This document shows positions 1 to 5,775 of a stretch of 5,927 bases of DNA, piece by piece. This DNA is from Desulfobacula sp. (GTDB lineage: Bacteria > Desulfobacterota > Desulfobacteria > Desulfobacterales > Desulfobacteraceae), in NCBI GenBank assembly GCA_029940245.1, contig JAOZRF010000193.1:1-5927 (forward strand). Direction: 5' to 3'. Below the pieces are notes generated by a model. The model saw only the letters and a list, made by a program, of their open reading frames with translations, was not told the origin of the DNA and did not search any database. Each line of letters begins with the position of its first letter. Position 1 is the first letter of the stretch. The translations under genes were made by a program, and so were the position numbers.

Positions 1-139
1 ACAATAAAGACAGGGCCTCTTCATGTTGAATAAACATTCCTATATCCGATAAAATGGTCATGGCTGTACTGTGGATTTTTTCCCGATCTTCCTGGGAGAG
101 AAACGTCAATTTTGGTTCAAAAGTTATTGGGGTTGTCAT
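1..139 (-). CDS. Trimethylamine methyltransferase (MttB) superfamily protein, N-terminal fragment
   Basis: Partial gene: the first 46 codons are present and the rest runs off the left edge. The start ATG (137-139) has a good ribosome binding site (AAGGA, 146-150) six bases upstream. The peptide begins MTTPITFEPKLTFLSQED and continues with a KIHSTAMTILSDIGMFI stretch and HEEALSLL. This resembles the N-terminus of the MttB superfamily, where an 'L-s-x-e-x-x-x-x-I-H-x-x-x-x-x-I-L-x-x-I-G-h' helix precedes the TIM barrel. Family members move a methyl group from trimethylamine, glycine betaine, proline betaine, carnitine or similar quaternary amines to a corrinoid protein. Whether this one carries pyrrolysine, as true MttB does, cannot be seen because that region is missing. 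It starts 33 bp after hutU on the same strand with no terminator between, so it is probably co-transcribed. The substrate is unknown. Family call is from motif recall on a short fragment. Confidence 0.72.
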   Translation of the reverse strand, partial: MTTPITFEPKLTFLSQEDREKIHSTAMTILSDIGMFIQHEEALSLL

Positions 140-172
140 GATTTTTCCTTTATTATTTTAGGCGTAACCGCT

Positions 173-1909
173 TTAATCTTTTTTAGTATGTGAACTGCGA
201 CGCAATTGATGTCCGCCTTCAGGACCAAAGGTCGCTTTAGGACTCCACCACAATGGAATCTTGATGCTATCTTTTGTCAGATTTCCTTTTCCGTTTGCAA
301 CATCTCGTGCTGTCTCATAACCGGCCTGGGCATGGCGAACAACACCAATACCGGAGTCAGTGGCCATACAGGCATCCAGTCTTAAATCCGCTTCCTCACT
401 GCCGTCGGCAATCATGGTTACACCGGTGTGGACTGCTTCACCCATGGAATAATTGGCCTGAATGGCAATCAGGTCGCACATGGCGGCACAATTCAATAAT
501 GCGTTCAGCATTGGCCAGTCAGATATCAGATCTCCCCCGTCTTTCATCTTCTCGGATTCAAAGGTTGGATTTACAATGGAACCGGAATCCAGGTTGTCAC
601 GGGAAAAGGCAACGGGTGCTTTGATCTCACCCTTCTTGACCAGGTCGTTGACATTAAGCGCAAAGGCTTTTCGTTCTCCAAAGCCCAGATAACAGACACG
701 GGCCGGCAAAGCTTCAATGGGTAAATTTTTACGCGCCAGGTTAATCCACTTCACTGTCAGTTTATCTTCCGGGAACATTTCCAGCACCAGATCATCCAGT
801 CGAGACAGATCGTCTGCTTCACCGGATGTACAGGTCCATCGGAAGGGACCGCGTCCTTCACAGAAAAGGGGTCGGATATATTCCGCCACAAAACCCGGAA
901 TTATCATTGCTTCTTCTTCAGGCATTCCAGCATCCCTGCATTCCTTACGAATGGAGGTTCCATATTCAAATACCCAAACCCCTTCCCTGGCGGCGTAGGC
1001 GTTCATGGCACGCAATTGTCGAACCATGGAGGTGCGGGCTTTTTCAAGGTAGAGATCACGGTCGTTTGAGCGCAGCTCATCCGCTTCTTCGGGTGTATAT
1101 CCTTCCGGGATATAGGACAAAGGATCATGACAGGGACACATTTCCGTCACGATATCCGGGTTAAAATCCATTTCATAGGCTTCCCAGAACAAGTTTGCTG
1201 CGTTCCCCACAACGCCGATGGCCAGCGGTTTTTTCTCAAGGGCAGCCGCTTTTGCCATTTCGATTGCTTCTTTCAGGTCTTTTGCCTTTACATCCGTAAA
1301 CCCGATTTGAATTCGTTTGTCGATAATGTCTTCATTGACATCCACATCAATGCAGACCCCCCCATGCATACTCATTGCCCGGGGCTGATTGGCTCCCATT
1401 CCGCCGTGACCGGCTGTCAGCAGAATCCGGCCCGCAAGTGATCCGTCAAAGTGTCGATCTGCGATGGCGCCCAAGGTTTCAAATGTTCCCTGAATCACCC
1501 CCTGGGTACCGATATATTGCCAGGGAGCAGCAGTATACTGTGCAAAAATCGTCAGATTTTTTTCCTGTAGATCATAGAAGGTCGGCCAGTCCGCTTTCAT
1601 GATATTGGTGGTTGCCATCACAACCCGTGGCGCCAGCCTGTGGGTTTTAAAAATTGCAATGGGCATTCCAGACTGCACAACCAGTGTTTCGTTGTTTTCC
1701 ATGATTTTTAAGGATTCAACAATGGCATGATAGGATTCCCAGTTTCTTGCACATTTACCGATGCCGCCATAGATTACCAGATATTCGGGCGCTTCGGCAT
1801 TTTCCATGTTGTTTTCAAGCATTCTCAGGATGGTTTCCTGTTTCCACCCCTTACATCTCAAGGTGGACCCACGCTGTGCTTTTACTTCATACAAAATTTC
1901 GGTTTTCAT
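173..1909 (-). CDS. hutU: Urocanate hydratase family protein, divergent in NAD/substrate loops
   Basis: 578 residues; short-form urocanases are about 555. The canonical enzyme uses tightly bound NAD+ as an electrophile to hydrate urocanate to 4-imidazolone-5-propionate in the cytoplasm. Family features seen: YGGIGKCARNW (Y47, G48-G49), TQGVIQGT (135-142), the dinucleotide loop GHGGMGANQP (167-176), GNAAN (235-239), EYG (Y316), YIRPLFCEGRGPFRW (344-358), the catalytic-Cys segment LPARVCYLGFG (C406, equivalent to Pseudomonas putida Cys410), RDNLDSGS (437-444) and SDWPMLNALLN (463-473). Departures: the usual DQTSAHD is EMCPCHD (256-262); the NAD-ribose Glu appears as D190; and HHGGGVGMG is replaced by a shorter IQANYSMG (483-490). 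About 30 extra C-terminal residues (roughly 549-578) include an IPLWW segment. The start ATG overlaps the hutH stop (ATGA) and has an AGGAG site seven bases upstream, which supports it. Twelve cysteines are present. Fold and family are secure; urocanate as substrate is likely from context but not certain. Confidence 0.86.
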   Translation of the reverse strand: MKTEILYEVKAQRGSTLRCKGWKQETILRMLENNMENAEAPEYLVIYGGIGKCARNWESYHAIVESLKIMENNETLVVQSGMPIAIFKTHRLAPRVVMATTNIMKADWPTFYDLQEKNLTIFAQYTAAPWQYIGTQGVIQGTFETLGAIADRHFDGSLAGRILLTAGHGGMGANQPRAMSMHGGVCIDVDVNEDIIDKRIQIGFTDVKAKDLKEAIEMAKAAALEKKPLAIGVVGNAANLFWEAYEMDFNPDIVTEMCPCHDPLSYIPEGYTPEEADELRSNDRDLYLEKARTSMVRQLRAMNAYAAREGVWVFEYGTSIRKECRDAGMPEEEAMIIPGFVAEYIRPLFCEGRGPFRWTCTSGEADDLSRLDDLVLEMFPEDKLTVKWINLARKNLPIEALPARVCYLGFGERKAFALNVNDLVKKGEIKAPVAFSRDNLDSGSIVNPTFESEKMKDGGDLISDWPMLNALLNCAAMCDLIAIQANYSMGEAVHTGVTMIADGSEEADLRLDACMATDSGIGVVRHAQAGYETARDVANGKGNLTKDSIKIPLWWSPKATFGPEGGHQLRRSSHTKKD

Positions 1910-3480
1910 TGGTTTTCTCCTGTTTGTAAGGCCTGGTTAACTTGATTGATAATGGTTTCACCATTGATCAGGTTGGCAAGTGTTTCAATATCCGGCGACA
2001 TTTCATGGTCATTTTGATACATGTGTACCTTTTCTCGAATTAATGAATAAGCTGCGGCCGCCCCGATTCCCAATCTATCCTTTCCATTTTCCCGAAAATC
2101 AATGGCCTGTGCAGCACATAAAAACTCAATGGCAACGACATGAGTAACATTGTTGATGATCTCCAGTAAATGCCGGGCACCATTGGCTCCCATACTCACG
2201 TGGTCTTCCTGGTTGGCGCTGGTGGGAATGGAATCAACGCTATCCGGGTGCGCCAGTGTTTTATTATCGGAAACCAGGGACGCCCCTGAATACTGGGCGA
2301 CCATCAAGCCCGTGTTAATTCCATTGGATTTTATCAGCATGGACGGCAACCCATTATTTAATTCCGGTGTCAGCAGTGCAAATGACCTTCTATCGGAGAC
2401 ATTGGCAACTTCTGAAATGGCAATGGATAGAAAATCCATCATAAATGCCAGTCCCTCTCCATGGAAATTACCTCCTGAGACACTGTGAAAATCTTTTCCG
2501 GTTGGAAAGACCAGAGGATTGTCAATGGAAGCATTGAGTGTATTTTCAATATATTGTCTGGCAAAGGCAATGGTATCCTTTACTGGTCCGATAATCTGGG
2601 GAATGCAGCGTAAACTATAGGCATCCTGTACCCGCGGGTTTGCATCAATCAATTGACTTCCCTTTAGAAGTGTACGGAGCCTGGCTGCCGTATTTATCTG
2701 GCCGGTCTGGTTGGATGCAGCATGAAGATCGGGATGAAATGCATTGGATATGGCAGTAAAGGCCTCAAGGCTCATGGCAGCTGCAATATCGGCATGTTCC
2801 ACCAGTTTTTCACATTTATCAATGGCCAGACACCCGGCAGCAGCCATAAATGCCGTGCCGTTAATCATGGAATTTCCCTCTTTAAAAATCAGCTTAAGTC
2901 TGGGAATTCCCGCTTTTTCCATGGCTTTTTCACCGGTTAACAGCTCGCCTTTATACCAGGCTTTGCCGCTATACCCGCCGCCTTTGGCATCACATGTCGC
3001 CACGATTGCAATATGTGCCAGAGGCACCAGATCACCGCTGGCTCCCAAAGACCCTTTTTCAGGCACCTGGGGCACCACATTTTTATTGAGCATGGCGATC
3101 AGCTGTTCCACAACTGCCGGCCGAACGGCAGAGTGGCCGGAAGATATGGTGTTGGCACGGATCACCATCATGGCTCTGACAATTTCCTGTGGCAATGGAT
3201 TACCAACTCCCGCGACATCGGCCAGAATAACGTTTCTGGATAATTGGCCGGCCTGGTCCGGATCTATAACATCATTGGCATGGGAACCAAATCCTGTATT
3301 AATTCCATAAAATACCTGTTTCTTCTGACGGATCGCATCGTGGAGCCATTGCTGTGAGGCTTCCATCCGTTCTCGTGTCTCCCGGCCGAGAGGGGTGACA
3401 AAGGCTCGATTTTGAGCAACGGCAACCACCTCTTCGATGGTCAGGGTTTTTCCTGTAATTTCAACGCTGGTAATATTCAT
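1906..3480 (-). CDS. hutH: Histidine ammonia-lyase (histidase) family protein
   Basis: 524 residues; typical histidases are about 505-510. The family removes ammonia from L-histidine to give urocanate, using the MIO prosthetic group formed from Ala-Ser-Gly. Here the triad is A147-S148-G149 in GSLGASGDLVPLAH. Other active-site residues match P. putida histidase: Y58 (YGINTGFG; Tyr53), N207 (NGT; Asn195), Q285, Y288 and R291 (VQDAYSLRC; Gln277, Tyr280, Arg283), F339 (SGGNFH; Phe329) and E425 (ANQEDHVSM; Glu414, the residue that separates histidases from phenylalanine and tyrosine lyases). Unusual points: the Ser82-His83 pair is A87-D88 (VILADVAGVG); the EGLALLNGT segment reads EGNSMINGT; the Arg-rich stretch before GQ is ASNQTGQ (255-261); and a short Gly-rich insertion (about 163-174) follows the MIO segment. 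Start ATG has AAGGGAG (3484-3490) just upstream. It lies 59 bp after hutI and overlaps hutU by 4 bp. MIO ammonia-lyase of the histidase branch is secure; exact substrate less so. Confidence 0.88.
   Translation of the reverse strand: MNITSVEITGKTLTIEEVVAVAQNRAFVTPLGRETRERMEASQQWLHDAIRQKKQVFYGINTGFGSHANDVIDPDQAGQLSRNVILADVAGVGNPLPQEIVRAMMVIRANTISSGHSAVRPAVVEQLIAMLNKNVVPQVPEKGSLGASGDLVPLAHIAIVATCDAKGGGYSGKAWYKGELLTGEKAMEKAGIPRLKLIFKEGNSMINGTAFMAAAGCLAIDKCEKLVEHADIAAAMSLEAFTAISNAFHPDLHAASNQTGQINTAARLRTLLKGSQLIDANPRVQDAYSLRCIPQIIGPVKDTIAFARQYIENTLNASIDNPLVFPTGKDFHSVSGGNFHGEGLAFMMDFLSIAISEVANVSDRRSFALLTPELNNGLPSMLIKSNGINTGLMVAQYSGASLVSDNKTLAHPDSVDSIPTSANQEDHVSMGANGARHLLEIINNVTHVVAIEFLCAAQAIDFRENGKDRLGIGAAAAYSLIREKVHMYQNDHEMSPDIETLANLINGETIINQVNQALQTGENQ
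1917..1921 (-). promoter_or_regulatory. Ribosome binding site of hutU inside the end of hutH
   Basis: Minus-strand AGGAG lies seven bases before the hutU ATG and is contained in the last codons of hutH. Together with the ATGA stop/start overlap at 1906-1909, it fixes the hutU start and indicates that translation of the two genes is coupled. Confidence 0.85.
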
Positions 3481-3539
3481 AGTCTCCCTTTATATCTCAA
3501 ATTTGTAAGCCTTTTTGTTCTGTTCCCTTTGGTATAAAA

Positions 3540-4790
3540 TTAATGGATCACGAGCCGTCCTTTTTTGATCACTTTCCACACGGCATTATTTGCAATGCGG
3601 TAGAGAAGATCTTCAAAACAGTTTAAATCCCAAATTTGGATATCAGCCTGATATCCAAGTGAAAGACAGCCGATCATATCTTCTCTTTTGATTGCTTTTG
3701 CAGCACCGACTGTAGACGCCATCATCGCCTCTTCCAGGGACAACCCATGATTTCGACAGGCCAGCTGTATCACAAACTGCATGGATTCAGTCCAGTTTCC
3801 AGGGTTTAAGTTGGTCCCTAAAGCCAGTGTCATCCCTGCATTCAGCATTTTTCTTGCGTTAAATGGATCTGGATGTGCCACTGCAAAATCCAAGGCAGGC
3901 AATACAACGCCGATGACACGGGAGGCCGCTAATCGAGACATTTCCGCCTCTGTCGTATAATTTAAATGATCGGCTGATATGCAGGGCAGATCGGCAGCCA
4001 GCGTACTTCCCCCTATATTCCCGTATGCGTCCGTATGAATTTTTGCCTGCAAACCATAATTAAGACCGGTTTTTAATATCTGTTCGGCTTCATTGCGAGT
4101 GTAGTATCCTTCATCGCAATAGATATCGCAAAATTCGGCCAGTTTTTCTTTTGCCACCCGGGGAATCATTTCCTGAATCAAAAATTGAACATAGCCCTCT
4201 CTTTGAAGCGGGTCAGATCGATCAATTTCCAAAGGAAAATCATGGGCGCCTAAAAAGGTTGAAACAACTTCCACAGGCTGAGTTGTCGATAACCTCTGAT
4301 TGACGACCAATTGTTTTAATTCATCCTTTAAATTGATGCCATATCCTGATTTACTTTCAACTGTTGTGGTTCCGTAGCTCAGCATTCTGCCAAGGCGATC
4401 CTTTGCCGAAAGATAAAGCGCCTCTTCACTTGCTTCACGAGTCATTCGAATCGATGCGGGAATCCCCGTGTCCATTCCCAGAGACGCAATTTCATCCATG
4501 CTGTTGGTCATTTTCAAGGCAAACTCTTTTCCCCGCGAGCCGCCAAATATTAAGTGGGTATGACAATCTACAAATCCGGGTGCCACTATTTTCCCCTGGG
4601 CATCTATTTGCTCAACTTTCGATAGATCCATGGTTTTCTTTAGATCAGACAACTTTCCCACGGCCATAATTAACCCGTCCCCGATCACTATAGCCCCATC
4701 TGTAATTCTTCCCAGGGAATCGGATCCATTGGGTACACAGGTAATCACTTCTTTTGTGTTATGGATCAAAAGATCTGCTTTGGATTTCAT
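3540..4790 (-). CDS. hutI: Imidazolonepropionase
   Basis: 416 residues from the chosen ATG, normal for the family (about 400-420). It is a cytoplasmic metal-dependent amidohydrolase that opens the ring of 4-imidazolone-5-propionate to give N-formimino-L-glutamate. Numbered from this ATG, family features are: PGFVDCHTHLIFGG with metal ligands H77 and H79; REASEE (118-123); GTTTVESKSGYG (140-151); TFLGAH (178-183); KIHTD with ligand H252; ISADHL with H275; a C-terminal YQADIQIWDL (380-389) typical of composite-barrel amidohydrolases. The fourth metal ligand, normally Asp in 'ATD-x-NPG' (Asp324 in Bacillus subtilis), is N327 here (LGTNLNPG). The usual HADE/HADQ is HTDA. A GTG two codons upstream (4794-4796) is also open, but the AGG of GAGGTG sits five bases before the ATG at 4788-4790, so ATG is preferred. 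The gene is 27 bp downstream of ftcD. HutI family is clear; the ligand change makes metal use or activity worth testing. Confidence 0.86.
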   Translation of the reverse strand: MKSKADLLIHNTKEVITCVPNGSDSLGRITDGAIVIGDGLIMAVGKLSDLKKTMDLSKVEQIDAQGKIVAPGFVDCHTHLIFGGSRGKEFALKMTNSMDEIASLGMDTGIPASIRMTREASEEALYLSAKDRLGRMLSYGTTTVESKSGYGINLKDELKQLVVNQRLSTTQPVEVVSTFLGAHDFPLEIDRSDPLQREGYVQFLIQEMIPRVAKEKLAEFCDIYCDEGYYTRNEAEQILKTGLNYGLQAKIHTDAYGNIGGSTLAADLPCISADHLNYTTEAEMSRLAASRVIGVVLPALDFAVAHPDPFNARKMLNAGMTLALGTNLNPGNWTESMQFVIQLACRNHGLSLEEAMMASTVGAAKAIKREDMIGCLSLGYQADIQIWDLNCFEDLLYRIANNAVWKVIKKGRLVIH

Positions 4791-4793
4791 TTT

Positions 4794-4799
4794 CACCTC
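4794..4799 (-). promoter_or_regulatory. Ribosome binding site that decides the hutI start
   Basis: Minus-strand GAGGTG precedes the ATG at 4788-4790, with AGG five bases upstream of it. The in-frame GTG at 4794-4796 is part of this same motif and has no separate ribosome binding site at a normal distance. This argues for the ATG as the true start, giving 416 rather than 418 residues. Confidence 0.65.
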
Positions 4800-4817
4800 A
4801 TTAAATAATGACCCGGA

Positions 4818-5708
4818 TCACCTCATCAATGCATTTTCAATAATCTGATCCATTGAAAAATCATGGGCCTGTAGATAGTACCGCAACACCTGCCCCATGG
4901 CCTCAAGGGGAACCGGTCCGACAAGCTCACTGCCGACCACGTTTACCCCGTATTTGGCCGCCTCCCTTTTTACAGCTTCCATTACCATGGGAATAGGCGT
5001 CTTCTGATAATGGGTCAGGTTCATGGACACCTGCGTCAAACCTTCTTTTTCCAGAGACAAACCCATGGCCCGCACAAAACGAAATCCGCCATTAATATGC
5101 CGTACACTTTTTGCAATGGTTTGCGCGATTTCCAATTTCCTGGTCCCTAGATTGATGTTCAAAGCCACCAGAGGAAATCTTGAAGATATCTGTATGGAAC
5201 CGGTCTTTGGAATAAATTTTGCCGGGCCCTCATCCGGTGTCCACTCGGGTTTTAATATTTTTTCGGCCAGAGCTTCATATTCCCCTTTCCGTACTTTTAC
5301 CAGGCTTTTTCGGTCCGGGTGTCTGGCTGCATCCTCATAAAAGTAAACGGGAACTCCCAGTTGGCCCACAAATCGTCCGAATTCACGGGCGATATTCACT
5401 GATTCTTTTTCAGCAATGCCGCTAATGGGAATAAAGGGAACCACATCCACAGCACCCTGGCGGGGATGAGATCCTTTTTGTCTGGACATGTCGATCAGGT
5501 CGATGGCGGTTTTAACCAGGAACCGGGTTGCCGCCACAACGGCATCAGGTTCGCCGATATATGAAATTACCGAACGGTTATGGTCGGCATCGGATGAATA
5601 ATCCAGCAGTGTCACACCTGGAGAGGATCGAATGGTCTCAACCACTTTTTCGATAACACTAAGATCTTTACCTTCACTAATATTTGGCACACACATTAAT
5701 GCTTTCAT
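4818..5708 (-). CDS. ftcD: Glutamate formimidoyltransferase (monofunctional)
   Basis: 296 residues, the usual size for a stand-alone bacterial formiminotransferase; in mammals this domain is fused to the cyclodeaminase. It transfers the formimino group from N-formimino-L-glutamate to tetrahydrofolate, giving 5-formimino-tetrahydrofolate and glutamate. The N-terminal subdomain (about 1-175) shows CVPNISEG (6-13), DADHNRSV (40-47) and KGSHPRQGAVDVVPFIPISG (78-97), in which H81 matches the catalytic His82 of the porcine enzyme. Next come RKGEYEAL (139-146), PEWTPDEGPAKF (154-165) and the start of the C-terminal subdomain, with PLVALNINL typical of the family. All landmark motifs look standard, unlike its hut neighbours. 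An AGG-containing site (GCAGGT, 5715-5720) lies six bases before the ATG. It follows the cyclodeaminase-like gene by 67 bp and precedes hutI by 27 bp, which places it as the last enzyme of the glutamate-forming route. Confidence 0.95.
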   Translation of the reverse strand: MKALMCVPNISEGKDLSVIEKVVETIRSSPGVTLLDYSSDADHNRSVISYIGEPDAVVAATRFLVKTAIDLIDMSRQKGSHPRQGAVDVVPFIPISGIAEKESVNIAREFGRFVGQLGVPVYFYEDAARHPDRKSLVKVRKGEYEALAEKILKPEWTPDEGPAKFIPKTGSIQISSRFPLVALNINLGTRKLEIAQTIAKSVRHINGGFRFVRAMGLSLEKEGLTQVSMNLTHYQKTPIPMVMEAVKREAAKYGVNVVGSELVGPVPLEAMGQVLRYYLQAHDFSMDQIIENALMR

Positions 5709-5775
5709 AAAAATACCTGCTGTTTACAAATTAACCCATACTTTATTAAATCAATAATCATAAATTATATGTCAC

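Noticed and set aside
2744..3310. Plus-strand open frame of 188 codons opposite hutH
   Set aside because: Low-complexity Ser/Ala/Pro-rich translation, no ribosome binding site and complete overlap with a strongly conserved enzyme gene on the other strand. It is a shadow frame, as are the other plus-strand frames.
1906..3480. HutH as ergothionase (trimethylamine elimination from ergothioneine)
   Set aside because: The intact Ala-Ser-Gly MIO triad and the histidase-type NQEDH motif favour an MIO ammonia-lyase, and the downstream FtcD requires formiminoglutamate, which the known ergothioneine route does not make. Kept only as a remote possibility.
3481..3539. 59-bp gap between hutI and hutH as a regulatory site or terminator
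   Set aside because: AT-rich with no stem-loop of note; it contains only the hutH ribosome binding site.
4793..4826. Nine-base direct repeat TCACCTCAT at 4793-4801 and 4818-4826
   Set aside because: One copy is the hutI ribosome binding site and the other the ftcD stop region; the length is small enough to be coincidence and there is no symmetry suggesting an operator.
5764..5769. Minus-strand TATAAT in the gap before ftcD, a possible -10 box
   Set aside because: No acceptable -35 hexamer at 16-18 bp (the place reads TATCCA) and the region is AT-rich, so a chance match is likely. An internal promoter cannot be supported.
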